A DNA stretch of 64,000 nt from Shimia biformata (lineage in GTDB: Bacteria > Pseudomonadota > Alphaproteobacteria > Rhodobacterales > Rhodobacteraceae). Location: assembly GCF_016888515.1 (NCBI RefSeq), contig NZ_JAFEJK010000002.1, forward strand, positions 5,868-69,867, given 5' to 3'. Numbering within the stretch: the stretch's first letter is position 1; each line of letters starts with the position of its first letter. A program made the position numbers and the translations under genes. Below, piece after piece: positions 1 to 8,709 of this stretch. A model generated the notes under the pieces. The model made no database searches and was not told the origin of the DNA. It was given only the letters and a program-made list of their open reading frames with translations.

Positions 1-689
1 AACCCGCTGATGTCGATCGACAAGATCGTGGTTGGCGTTGACAGCACGGGCAATGGCATGGCCGATGCGGTTGGCGACGTGATCGACTACAACATCGTGG
101 TGACCAATACCGGCAACGTGACGCTGACCGGCGTGACGGTTGTGGACCCGCTGACCGGGACGAATGTTGTGATCGGTGATATCGGGGTCGGCGAGACGGT
201 CGAGACGGCGGCGTCCTATGCAATCACGCAGGCGGACCTGGATACGCAGGGCGGTGGCGATGGCGACATCGACAACACGGCGACGGCGGACAGCAACGAG
301 ACCGCGCCGGTCGAGGACAGCGAGGCGGTGGAGCTTGTCTACAACCCGCTGATGTCGATCGACAAGATCGTGGTTGGCGTTGACAGCACGGGCAATGGCA
401 TGGCCGATGCGGTTGGCGACGTGATCGACTACAACATCGTGGTGACCAATACCGGCAACGTGACGCTGACCGGCGTGACGGTTGTGGACCCGCTGACCGG
501 GACGAATGTTGTGATCGGTGATATCGGGGTCGGCGAGACGGTCGAGACGGCGGCGTCCTATGCAATCACGCAGGCGGACCTGGATACGCAGGGCGGTGGC
601 GATGGCGACATCGACAACACGGCGACGGCGGACAGCAACGAGACCGCGCCGGTCGAGGACAGCGAGGCGGTGGAGCTTGTCTACAACCC
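1..689 (+). repeat. Tandem 342-bp repeat, nucleotide-identical units
   Basis: The unit starting at the ATG of MSIDKIVVG (position 10) recurs exactly 342 bp later (position 352). By eye I find no mismatch between the two copies, including third codon positions. Identity begins at base 1 and breaks off shortly before 690, where the next repeat diverges. The array probably continues upstream of the window. It encodes two 114-residue DUF11 modules. Confidence 0.9.
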
Positions 690-1710
690 CAATATCGAAG
701 TCGTAAAACTGGTCGATGTCGGCAGTGGGTTCTTTGATGCCAACAGCCCAACTGGACCGCAGGTCAATATCTCCGGTGGCACGGCGACATTCCGTGTGGA
801 ATTGACGAATATCGGCAATGTGTCGTTGACGGATATCACGCTGACGGACGTTGTCGACGGCGGTGGTATCATTGATCTCAGCGGCTACACACTGGTTGAA
901 TCCATGGCGCAGGATGGAATTCTTGAGGTCGGGGAAACGGCCTATCTTGAATACTCGATGCCACTCACGGCTGGCCAGCATCTGAACACCGTGTATGTCT
1001 CGACAGCCCAGGGTGCCGAGGATGATGATCCCGCGCATTACTTTGGACTGGTCAATGACGGACCCGGTGTTCGGACGCCCGGCGGTTGGGGGCATAGTTT
1101 CAAACTGTTGAGCTTCTGGGATGGTGTCGATGGCAACGAAATCGACGCCGAAAAGGATGAGTTCCCGGATGCCGAGTTGACCTATGCCGTGGATTCAAAC
1201 GGAGACGGCGTTATCGATGGAAGTGACGAGGCCGGGTTGCTTCTTGGTGACTACAACCGAGATGGCCTGGCCAACGACGGACATAACATTTTCATTTCAC
1301 TTGAAGACGCGTTGGACCTTGTGCGCAATGAAACCGGGGCCAAGGGCTGGAACAAGGTTGACGATTTGGGCCGTCAGGCCGTGGCAACCTGGCTGAACTA
1401 CCTTGCCGGCAACAGCATCAATGACGATGAGGCCGGGCTGAGCGAGACCGACGCCGAGCACTGGATGAACACGGCCATCGATTGGCTTCTGGAAAATGCC
1501 GATGCCAACAATGACGGAAACTTCAGCATGAACGGCGCCAAGGTTCGGGCGCGCGAAGATGCGTGGTACTTTGGCGGGCAAATTCTGGATGCGCTGGACG
1601 AGTACAACAACTTCGGTACGGTCGACGGCGTGATCAACGCCCATGATGCCGATGACGTGGTATTTGTCTCGGCCCTCAGTTCGTTTGTGGATGATTTCCA
1701 GTTCGTGTGA
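1..1710 (+). CDS. DUF11-repeat surface protein, C-terminal part (5' truncated)
   Basis: The frame is open from the first base, so the start lies outside the window; the visible part is 569 residues. It begins with two 114-residue DUF11-type repeats (core DYNIVVTNTGNVTLTGV), beta-sandwich modules common in very large bacterial surface proteins. A divergent third repeat follows (about residues 230-345). The C-terminal 220 residues differ: a segment beginning GVRTPGGWGHSF, then Asp/Asn-rich EF-hand or dockerin-like loops (DSNGDGVIDGSDE, DYNRDG, DANNDGN) that probably bind calcium. There is no LPXTG, no beta-barrel and no clear RTX secretion tail. Export route and ligand are unknown; a role in adhesion is inferred from repeat architecture and from the neighbouring Tad pilus and RTX genes. 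Confidence 0.75.
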   Translation, partial: NPLMSIDKIVVGVDSTGNGMADAVGDVIDYNIVVTNTGNVTLTGVTVVDPLTGTNVVIGDIGVGETVETAASYAITQADLDTQGGGDGDIDNTATADSNETAPVEDSEAVELVYNPLMSIDKIVVGVDSTGNGMADAVGDVIDYNIVVTNTGNVTLTGVTVVDPLTGTNVVIGDIGVGETVETAASYAITQADLDTQGGGDGDIDNTATADSNETAPVEDSEAVELVYNPNIEVVKLVDVGSGFFDANSPTGPQVNISGGTATFRVELTNIGNVSLTDITLTDVVDGGGIIDLSGYTLVESMAQDGILEVGETAYLEYSMPLTAGQHLNTVYVSTAQGAEDDDPAHYFGLVNDGPGVRTPGGWGHSFKLLSFWDGVDGNEIDAEKDEFPDAELTYAVDSNGDGVIDGSDEAGLLLGDYNRDGLANDGHNIFISLEDALDLVRNETGAKGWNKVDDLGRQAVATWLNYLAGNSINDDEAGLSETDAEHWMNTAIDWLLENADANNDGNFSMNGAKVRAREDAWYFGGQILDALDEYNNFGTVDGVINAHDADDVVFVSALSSFVDDFQFV

Positions 1711-2149
1711 GGCCATTGGAAAAGAGCGTCCTGCGTCGTGACGGCCTGATGGTTGGGAATTCTGCCGCTCGGGACTGTTTGGTCGGCACGCCGGGATTAC
1801 GATCTGCACATGTTCGGTATTCATGCTGGTCATAGGCACTTGGGGTGCAAGCAAGGAACACACGAAGATACTGTAGTGGTTGACTTTTTGTGCTGTGCCT
1901 GTCCCCACAGTGGGCAGGTGGTCCCGTCCGTCGAGATACCTGCACTTGGCGGATCTGAGGCAGAAAACCCGTGGTTTTGGCGTGACATTACAACTCTAAG
2001 TGGAACATTTTGGCCGTTTGGACGATTTTTTCCGTCCCGCGATACGCAAGACTGGGATGAGGGGTCGGATGACCCCGCACATGCCAACTTTCGGCTGGGG
2101 GCTTCTTGGGAGGCGTGACAAAGTGAATTTGCAACGCAAGGAATTTCAG
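1711..2149. other. Intergenic region, no gene recognised
   Basis: About 440 bp separate the repeat protein from the TadG-like gene. Short open frames occur on both strands but lack ribosome-binding sites and recognisable protein character. A small hairpin (AAAACC-CGT-GGTTTT, 1964-1978) is present without a T-tract. I see no convincing terminator or sigma70 promoter, though the TadG promoter should lie here. Confidence 0.5.
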
Positions 2150-3694
2150 ATGAACCGGCATCCTGAACGGGGTAGGACCAGACTGAACCAAGTGACGGAC
2201 TGCCAGGCGCGGCAAGCCATGCCCGGTCGATGCCGTGGGTTCCTTCGCCGTTTCCGGCGCGACGAAAGTGGTGCAATGCTGCCGCTTTGGGGGGTCTCTT
2301 TCATCATTCTTTTTGGCATTGTGGCCATGTCTTTCGATCTTGGCAGGATCGGCATCACGCGGTCAGAGTTGCAGTCTTTTGCGGATAACGTCGCGCTGGC
2401 GGCGGCTGGCGAACTGGACGGTCAGGACGATGCCATCACACGTGCTACGAACGCGGCAGAACAGTTGATTGCTGACAGCCATACGTTCGGGACAAATGAC
2501 AGCGTGTTAAGCGGTTCCGGCGACTTCACACTCAGGTTTCTTTCGGCACTGCCGGCCGACGATACCTTGCCAGTCAGCGCGTTTACTCAAGACCCGGCCG
2601 CCGCGATCTATGCGCATGTCGAGGTCAATAACGACTCGATACCCCTGACATTTGCAGCCGCGTTTTCCGCTTTGACGGGGCAGGCGGGGCCGGACAACAC
2701 CGCCGGGGCGACCGCGATCGCCGGGTTTACACAATACGCCTGCGATGTCTCGACCATGATGTTCTGTATCCCGCCGGGCTTTGATCCCTCGGAAGAGGCC
2801 GGAAACATGATCCAGCTGCGCACAGGAAGCGGCGAATCCGGCCAATGGGGGCCGGGGAACTTCGGGTTCCTGTCGCCCCCTGCAAGCGCGACGGCGGCGG
2901 ATCCATCCGGCAACTGTTCGAGCTTCAGCGAAAGTGCGCAGGAATGGTGCGTTCTGGCCGCCCAGTCGCCAGTCAGCACCTGTTTCGATCAGCGCGGCGT
3001 CGATACAAATCCTGGCCAGACGGTTGGCCGGATGGCAGCGGCACTGAATACCCGTTTTGGAATTTATGAAGGGGTCTTGAACAGCTATCGCGATTTCCCG
3101 GCCTTTGGTCCCGCCCCCAATGTCATCAGCGGCATGGAGGTTTATACCCAGGGCGGCGGCAAGACACCGCAATGCCATACGACCCAGGCGGATCCCGGCG
3201 ATCCGGAATACACAGTTCCGCTGCCGGTGGATGACTGCTTCAATTCTGGCGGCTGCCCGCGTGGTCGGTTCGGGAATGGCCAGTTTGCCGCCGGATATAA
3301 CGAGTATGTCAGCACCAATTACGGCACGGCACCCGCATGGTTCCCGGCCTATCCGACAACCCGCTACCAGATGTACCTGAGCGAGATCGCCAACTCGACC
3401 AACGGTGCAATCGCGGAAATGGCGGGGAAACAGGAAAACGGCGCGGCGATGTGCAATGCCACAAACCGTTCGGACGATCCTGAGCGCCGCGTGATCGTCG
3501 CCGCCGGGATCGATTGCGGCCGTTATGATGTGCGGGGCAACGCCACCGGGATACCCGTCGACAGCTGGGTCAAGGTGTTCCTGATCAAGCCTGCGGATAC
3601 CGTCACGAAGGACGTCTTTGTCGAGGTCATCAGTGGCGCGCAGGGTAATGGCACCTCTGGCATCCTGCACGACGTCATTCAGCTTTATCGGTAA
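2150..3694 (+). CDS. TadG-like Flp pilus assembly protein
   Basis: Encodes 514 residues. The basic N-terminus ending RRDESGAMLPLWG leads into a single hydrophobic segment (about residues 42-63, FIILFGIVAMSFDLGR). This is the hallmark of the Tad/TadG-like family (PF13400), pseudopilin-like proteins with a long extracytoplasmic region. The remainder is Cys- and Gly-rich and unlike a von Willebrand A domain, so this is a short TadG rather than the vWA type. The start was chosen because AAGGA sits 7 bases before this ATG; an in-frame ATG 150 bp upstream lacks a site. It faces the tadV gene convergently and is the only Tad gene here on the + strand, so it is probably transcribed separately from the main cluster. 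Confidence 0.8.
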   Translation: MNRHPERGRTRLNQVTDCQARQAMPGRCRGFLRRFRRDESGAMLPLWGVSFIILFGIVAMSFDLGRIGITRSELQSFADNVALAAAGELDGQDDAITRATNAAEQLIADSHTFGTNDSVLSGSGDFTLRFLSALPADDTLPVSAFTQDPAAAIYAHVEVNNDSIPLTFAAAFSALTGQAGPDNTAGATAIAGFTQYACDVSTMMFCIPPGFDPSEEAGNMIQLRTGSGESGQWGPGNFGFLSPPASATAADPSGNCSSFSESAQEWCVLAAQSPVSTCFDQRGVDTNPGQTVGRMAAALNTRFGIYEGVLNSYRDFPAFGPAPNVISGMEVYTQGGGKTPQCHTTQADPGDPEYTVPLPVDDCFNSGGCPRGRFGNGQFAAGYNEYVSTNYGTAPAWFPAYPTTRYQMYLSEIANSTNGAIAEMAGKQENGAAMCNATNRSDDPERRVIVAAGIDCGRYDVRGNATGIPVDSWVKVFLIKPADTVTKDVFVEVISGAQGNGTSGILHDVIQLYR

Positions 3695-3712
3695 GAGCAT
3701 GTTGGACCTGAT

Positions 3713-3739
3713 GCGCTTGCCCCAATTGGGGGCGGGCGC
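3713..3739. terminator. Possible convergent stem-loop between tadG-like and tadV
   Basis: GCGCTTGCCCC-AATT-GGGG(G)CGGGCGC can fold into a GC-rich stem with one bulged G and G-U pairs, between two convergent stop codons. No T-run follows on either strand, so intrinsic termination is uncertain. Confidence 0.35.
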
Positions 3740-3748
3740 CGGGGCTCG

Positions 3749-4222
3749 TCAGATCAGCACTAGCTGCGCGACCAGAACGCCAAGCCCGGTCAGCGCGATG
3801 GAAATGCCCATCGGGAACTTGCCGCTGTTTCTTACGCTTTCCCATTCAGCATCTTCCGCGTGCCGCGCCCGTTGCATGCCCCATGTGATCGAAACGCCGA
3901 TCAGCATGGACGCGCTGAAGATATAGGGCGCGACCCACCAGAGGTCGATTGGAACAAACAGGCACAGGACCGGCAACATCTTGACGTCGCCTCCGCCCAT
4001 GATGCCGAAGCACCAGATTGCGAAACAGATGGCAAAGCAAATTCCCGCTGCGAGCAGGCGCAGCGGGATTTCATCAAATGGGACAAAAACCGCGGTGGCG
4101 GCAAAGACCACAAGTGCAGCAATCGTCAGCTTGTTGGGGATCCGCAGCTCGCGCAGGTCCGACCATGCAATCAAGGCCAGCACGGGCATCAGCACCAACA
4201 AGGGGACGGTTTGCAGCGTCAT
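3749..4222 (-). CDS. tadV: Prepilin peptidase TadV/CpaA (A24 family)
   Basis: A 157-residue polytopic membrane protein. Both A24 aspartyl-protease signatures are visible: Asp22 in AWSDLRELRIPN and Asp79 in GGGDVK. These two Asp residues form the active site on the cytoplasmic face. The short length without a methylase domain is typical of TadV/CpaA, which cleaves Flp prepilins and TadE/TadF pseudopilins after the Gly of the G-x-x-x-x-E motif. Both Flp pilins in this window carry that motif. The gene lies 3 bp downstream of the LuxR-type regulator and is probably co-transcribed with it, separately from the main tad operon. Confidence 0.92.
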   Translation of the reverse strand: MTLQTVPLLVLMPVLALIAWSDLRELRIPNKLTIAALVVFAATAVFVPFDEIPLRLLAAGICFAICFAIWCFGIMGGGDVKMLPVLCLFVPIDLWWVAPYIFSASMLIGVSITWGMQRARHAEDAEWESVRNSGKFPMGISIALTGLGVLVAQLVLI

Positions 4223-4225
4223 ACG

Positions 4226-5086
4226 CTAGGCGACGTGTTTCTTGGCCTTGGCAATCAAACGCGCTTCGGGTTTCGCCACGAGCTTGCAAAGCAGCTCGCC
4301 CAGGTCATGTGTCTCGGTCTTGGCATAGATGTTGCGAAGATGAGACCGGACGGTTGACTTGCAGATCTCGAGTTCCGATTGCACGCGGTTCACGGACTTG
4401 CCATGGCTGAGCAGAAGGCAGACGCGATATTCGGCGCGGCTCAGACGTGCGGGGTTCTCGACGCTCAGGATCGGAGTGGTGGGGTTGAGGTCCTTGGTCG
4501 TCGGCGCGTTTTGCAGGATGCTTTCGGTGAAAGTTCCGGGATCACGCTTGCGCCAGGAATTGGCAAGGACCTCGGCCACGTAGTTCAGCACGGCCTGCTG
4601 CCGCGACATCAGGCGATCCGAGAAATGCAGCTCGATGAAATCGAAGTGCTTTTCGGTGGTTTCCAGCGGGATCACCACCAGTTCCTTCAGCTTGCGACGA
4701 TTTTGGAAGGTCTCAAGCGCCGGGTCCTCGATGTCAGGTGACATGCTTTTGAACCATGTGGACCCGGGTTTGGCTGAATCGAAATACAGTGTCAGCAGCG
4801 TGCGGGCGAAGGACTTGTTCAGCGGTGTCGGTGTCTGGCTCGTGCCGAGCATGTCGAATGCAACGACTTTTGCATGGTCGGGATGCGCCCGGGACACGCG
4901 GGAAAGCGCGACGGCCTCGGCGCCGATACCATTTGCTACTTTGTTCAATGCGTCAAAAAGAGAAGTCTTGGAATAAATGCACTCGCACCAGCGCGCGATG
5001 GCGCCGATCATGGCCAGGTCTTTTGCCCCTATTTCGGCGTGTGCTGCCCCTCGGTCATAAAAATCATTCATGGGATAACCTAACAT
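4226..5086 (-). CDS. LuxR-type transcriptional regulator within the tad locus
   Basis: 286 residues. The C-terminus (about 215-275) is a GerE/LuxR helix-turn-helix: LSRAEYRVCLLLSHGKSV then STVRSHLRNIYAKTET. The N-terminal 200 residues look like a PAS/GAF-type or divergent ligand domain; I do not recognise the conserved Trp/Tyr/Asp set of an acyl-homoserine-lactone pocket, nor a receiver-domain phosphorylation site. It lies between tadC and tadV, 3 bp ahead of tadV, so it is a natural candidate for controlling pilus expression. The upstream region carries two direct repeats that could be its own operators. A start six codons further in (MNDFYDR) is equally possible. Confidence 0.82.
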   Translation of the reverse strand: MLGYPMNDFYDRGAAHAEIGAKDLAMIGAIARWCECIYSKTSLFDALNKVANGIGAEAVALSRVSRAHPDHAKVVAFDMLGTSQTPTPLNKSFARTLLTLYFDSAKPGSTWFKSMSPDIEDPALETFQNRRKLKELVVIPLETTEKHFDFIELHFSDRLMSRQQAVLNYVAEVLANSWRKRDPGTFTESILQNAPTTKDLNPTTPILSVENPARLSRAEYRVCLLLSHGKSVNRVQSELEICKSTVRSHLRNIYAKTETHDLGELLCKLVAKPEARLIAKAKKHVA

Positions 5087-5150
5087 CTACAAACCCTTGC
5101 AGGCCGACCCGTGCGTGAACAGAAAAATTGCTATGGATCGACCGCTGACA

Positions 5151-5204
5151 TTAAGCTTACTTAACATTCTCTAAATTTGGCCACAAAAATGCCTAAATTG
5201 GCCA
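5151..5204. promoter_or_regulatory. Candidate operator: phased TTAA/CTAA steps and CTAAATT(T)GGCCA direct repeats
   Basis: TTAA, TTAA and CTAA occur at exact 10-bp steps (5151, 5161, 5171). CTAAATTTGGCCA (5171-5183) is then repeated as CTAAATTGGCCA (5193-5204), 22 bp apart, about two helical turns. The element lies 65-118 bp upstream of the LuxR-type gene in an AT-rich stretch, where its promoter should be. Recognition by that regulator is inference. Confidence 0.5.
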
Positions 5205-5324
5205 AATACGAATGCAAATTCAATCAAAGGTTGTAAATCTGGGCAAAATTTGTTTCGCAGACGGAAAAAGTCGCCTGAAACAATAGCTTTTGTTCGCAGT
5301 TGCCTGTCTCAAAGAGAGAATCAC

Positions 5325-6320
5325 TCAGAACATTCTGATGTAGCGAATGACCACCGGGCCAAGCGTGATCAGCACCAGCGCGGGCAACATCAGCGACGCC
5401 AGGACCGCTGACATCTTGACCGGCAGTTTGTTGGCCATCTCCTGCGCCCGAAGTTCGCGATAGTTTCGAAGTTCAATAGCATAGGTCGCCAGGGCGTTGG
5501 ACATGCTTGTGCCAAGTTGGAGCGACTGCTTGACCACATTTGCAAATGAGCGAACCGTCTCAACGCCGGTGCGGTCGGCAAGATCCTGGAGCGCCATGTG
5601 GCGGTCCCGCCCTGCCTGGATCTGGTGCTGAACGGCCAGAAACTCATGCGAGATTTCCGGCGACACTTCGGCCAGCTCATTACCGACCCGTGTCATCGCG
5701 GCATCAAACCCCTGTCCAGCCTCTACACTGATCCGCATCAGGTCCAGGGCGTTCGGGAAACCTTCTTCAATCCGGCGCATGCGATCGGCAACGCGGTTGT
5801 TCAGCCAATAGCTCGGGCCGAAGTATCCGACAGCAATCAGGATGCTGAGAATCTGGAATGTCTGCAGGTTGGTGAATGTGCCAAATGTGTCCACCAGACC
5901 AAAGGGCAACGCGACGTCCGGAGTTTTTGCCGCGGCAACGATGGCAAGGAAAATCGCCGGCAAAGCAATCCCCAGAACGATGCGCACCATGGTGTAGCCC
6001 GCCAGCGCCTTGTCCGAGGTGAACCCGGCATGCGACAGCTTGGTTTCCAGGTCCGACCGCGATTTCCCGTCGATTGGAACAAAGGGTTTCAGGATACCTT
6101 TTGCATTGGTGGGGTGACGCAGCAGGGCGCGATCCAGCCGTGCCTGACGGCGGTCGCCGGTGATGGCGGTCATGCGCCGGCCGATCGTATTTGCGCGTCC
6201 GATGCTGGTCGAGGAGGCGCTCCAGAAAATCAGGAACACACCGACAGCGACCCCAAGGAGGATCAGGTGGTTGGACTGAACGTTGAACTGTCCGACGTAG
6301 CTTTGAATGGCATCAAGCAT
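5325..6320 (-). CDS. tadC: Tad pilus inner-membrane platform protein TadC
   Basis: 331 residues with a T2SSF (GspF-like) domain in the C-terminal half (about 185-310; GFPNALDLMRISVEAGQGFD and the AEVSPEISHEF region). N-terminal, central and C-terminal hydrophobic segments are present. TadC pairs with TadB to form the inner-membrane platform on which the TadA ATPase drives Flp polymerisation. AGGAGG precedes the ATG by 7 bases. It is the last gene of the long minus-strand tad operon, 11 bp after tadB; the usual next gene, the TPR protein tadD, is absent. Confidence 0.92.
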   Translation of the reverse strand: MLDAIQSYVGQFNVQSNHLILLGVAVGVFLIFWSASSTSIGRANTIGRRMTAITGDRRQARLDRALLRHPTNAKGILKPFVPIDGKSRSDLETKLSHAGFTSDKALAGYTMVRIVLGIALPAIFLAIVAAAKTPDVALPFGLVDTFGTFTNLQTFQILSILIAVGYFGPSYWLNNRVADRMRRIEEGFPNALDLMRISVEAGQGFDAAMTRVGNELAEVSPEISHEFLAVQHQIQAGRDRHMALQDLADRTGVETVRSFANVVKQSLQLGTSMSNALATYAIELRNYRELRAQEMANKLPVKMSAVLASLMLPALVLITLGPVVIRYIRMF

Positions 6321-6331
6321 GTCGATCCCTC

Positions 6332-7303
6332 CTAAACCCTGAATTCAACAAGTTTCTTGAGCGTCAGCATGGTGACCAGGGTCAGAATGACCACGGTCGC
6401 CGCCATCGGCTTGAACAACGGATCTGAAGCAACCCCGCCATAGTAAGAGGGGGTCATGTAGGACGTGAAACCAAAGATCACGAACGGCAGGGCCGACAGG
6501 AACAGCGCCGACAGTCGGCCTTCGGACGAGATCGCCCGGATCCGTTTGCGCATCGAAATCCTGTCACGCACCGTCTTTGAAAGAACCTCGATCACATTGG
6601 CCAGATCACCGCCGGTGCCGTACTGGATGCCGATGCTTGCAGACAAGTAATGCACGTCTTCCAGGTTGACGCGTTCGGCAAACTCCTGGAACGCCTCAGG
6701 CAGATCGTCGCCATAGCTGACCTGATCGAAGACGATCCCGAACTCCGTGCTGATCGGGTCGGGCATCTCTTGTGCGATAACGCCGATGGTGTTGTTCAGC
6801 GGGTGCCCCACCTTCAGGCCGCGCGACAGCATGTCCAGCGCGTCGGGAAGCTGTTTCACCAGCATGTCCGACTTCTTCTGGCTGCGCAGACGGACGAAGA
6901 TAATCGGCGCGATAAACCCCAGAAGCGGCGCGCCGACGGTGGCCTGCTCCCCGCCGATGACACCGGCCAGAAGCGCCCAAAGCGCCACTGTTGCCAGCAG
7001 GCAGATTATCAGGAAACGCTCGGCAGTTGTCCGAAGCCCGGCGCGATGAATATGAGACTGAAGGTCGCCGACAATCGGAAGGCGCGACAAGATCCCGGTC
7101 TGCTGCTTGGGTTTGAGAATGCTCAGAACTTCGGGCGTTGAATATCCTTTCGCAATCAACCGCAGGCGTCTGTTCTTGGTTTCGCTGCTGGAGCGGCCGC
7201 GCCCAAGAATCTGGACCAGCCCGGAAAATGCCAGCAGAACACCAACTCCCAGGCCAACATAGACGTAAAGTTGCGGGTCAACCGTGTCGAACTGAATATT
7301 CAT
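6332..7303 (-). CDS. tadB: Tad pilus inner-membrane platform protein TadB
   Basis: 323 residues with an N-terminal membrane anchor, paired central transmembrane segments, a T2SSF domain (around LPDALDMLSRGLKVGHPLNN) and a C-terminal hydrophobic tail. This matches TadB in length and layout. It begins 3 bp after the tadA stop and ends 11 bp before tadC, so translation of the three is probably coupled. TadB and TadC are homologues; this copy is assigned TadB by order and by its longer N-terminal region. Confidence 0.92.
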   Translation of the reverse strand: MNIQFDTVDPQLYVYVGLGVGVLLAFSGLVQILGRGRSSSETKNRRLRLIAKGYSTPEVLSILKPKQQTGILSRLPIVGDLQSHIHRAGLRTTAERFLIICLLATVALWALLAGVIGGEQATVGAPLLGFIAPIIFVRLRSQKKSDMLVKQLPDALDMLSRGLKVGHPLNNTIGVIAQEMPDPISTEFGIVFDQVSYGDDLPEAFQEFAERVNLEDVHYLSASIGIQYGTGGDLANVIEVLSKTVRDRISMRKRIRAISSEGRLSALFLSALPFVIFGFTSYMTPSYYGGVASDPLFKPMAATVVILTLVTMLTLKKLVEFRV

Positions 7304-7306
7304 GCC

Positions 7307-8698
7307 TCAGACCTCCGTCTGCAGGAACATCGACTTGTCGATCTCTACGCCAACCGCGCGCAGTTCCTCGTCGCAGCGCGGCCGAATACCGGTAGAGGTG
7401 AATTCGCCGATGATTTTGCCGTTTTCATCTTTGCCCTTCTTGCGGAAGACAAAGATGTCCTGAAGTGTCACCACGTCGCCTTCGAGACCGGTGATTTCCG
7501 AAATGCTCATCAGGCGTCGATTGCCGTCGGCAAGGCGCGACAGCTGGATGACGAAATCCAGCCCCGACGCAACCTGGGCGCGGATTGCCGCCAGAGGCAG
7601 ATCCAGGCCAGTCATCGAGACCATCTGTTCGACCCGGCCAATCGCGTCGCGCGACGAATTGGCGTGGACGGTGGTCATGGACCCGTCGTGGCCGGTGTTC
7701 ATGGCCTGAAGCATGTCAAACGCCTCTGCGCCGCGCACCTCGCCGACGATGATACGATCGGGCCGCATCCTCAGGGCGTTCTTGACCAGATCCCGCTGCG
7801 CGACCGCGCCCTGGCCGGACGGGTTTGCCGGACGGGTTTCGAGGCGGACCACATGTTCCTGCTGCAGCTGAAGCTCGGCCGCGTCCTCGATGGTTACAAT
7901 CCGCGAGCGGTGGTCGATCGCGGCCGAAATCGCGTTGAGCAGCGTGGTCTTACCGGAACCGGTGCCGCCTGAGATCAGGATGTTCTTGCGCGCTTCGACA
8001 AGTGCCCGAAGGAATTGGGCGGCCTGGCTGTTCAGCGCGCCACCCTGAACCAGCTTGTCCAGCGTAAGCGGCATTTTCGAGAATTTACGGATCGAAATCG
8101 ACGGCCCATCAATAGCGCAGGGACGAATGATGGCATTGACCCGGCTGCCGTCGGGAAGACGGGCATCAACCCAAGGGTTGGATTCGTCGATGCGCCGGCC
8201 GATCTGGGAAACGATCTTGTCGATGATCCGCAGAACATGTTTTTCGTCACGGAACCGGGCGCCACTGAGTTCGAGCAGGCCCGACCGTTCGACATAGACC
8301 TGTTGATGGCCGTTCACGAGAATATCGTTGACCGTCGGGTCGGCCAAAAGCGGCTCCAGCGGACCAAGGCCCAGGACTTCGTCCATCAACTCATCGACGA
8401 TCCGGTTAAACTGCGCCGATTTGAACGGCTTTTTCTCGGCCGTCAGGAACTCGGTGACGAGAGAGGCGATCTCGCGCCGCAGTTCGTCGGGGACGACTTT
8501 TTCGATAATGGACAGGTTCAGACGGTCCAGAAGCGCGTCATGCAACCGGCTTTTCAGGTCCAGGAAGTCCATCAGCTCCTGATCGTGGGGCACGATGGGG
8601 GGCGGCGCAGCCGCGGCGGGCTTGCGGTCCACATTCAGTGGCACGACCTGGGCGTTGCCGCTGATCTCGGCCTGACGATTTTTGAATCCCTTGAACAT
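7307..8698 (-). CDS. tadA: Tad pilus secretion ATPase TadA/CpaF
   Basis: 463 residues, a GspE/PilT-superfamily hexameric ATPase. Walker A is [14 protein letters not shown] (about residues 244-257). An Asp box ([10 protein letters not shown]), Walker B/His-box region ([14 protein letters not shown], then [16 protein letters not shown]) and the N-terminal N1D module ([19 protein letters not shown]) are all present. The enzyme powers assembly, and possibly retraction, of Flp fibres from the cytoplasmic side of the TadB/TadC platform. All catalytic elements are intact, so the motor should be functional. It lies 11 bp after cpaE. Confidence 0.95.
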   Translation of the reverse strand: MFKGFKNRQAEISGNAQVVPLNVDRKPAAAAPPPIVPHDQELMDFLDLKSRLHDALLDRLNLSIIEKVVPDELRREIASLVTEFLTAEKKPFKSAQFNRIVDELMDEVLGLGPLEPLLADPTVNDILVNGHQQVYVERSGLLELSGARFRDEKHVLRIIDKIVSQIGRRIDESNPWVDARLPDGSRVNAIIRPCAIDGPSISIRKFSKMPLTLDKLVQGGALNSQAAQFLRALVEARKNILISGGTGSGKTTLLNAISAAIDHRSRIVTIEDAAELQLQQEHVVRLETRPANPSGQGAVAQRDLVKNALRMRPDRIIVGEVRGAEAFDMLQAMNTGHDGSMTTVHANSSRDAIGRVEQMVSMTGLDLPLAAIRAQVASGLDFVIQLSRLADGNRRLMSISEITGLEGDVVTLQDIFVFRKKGKDENGKIIGEFTSTGIRPRCDEELRAVGVEIDKSMFLQTEV

Positions 8699-8709
8699 GG
8701 TGCTACCCC

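Noticed and set aside
1753-2118. Possible small genes between the repeat protein and tadG
   Set aside because: No ribosome-binding sites, unusual composition and overlapping frames on both strands.
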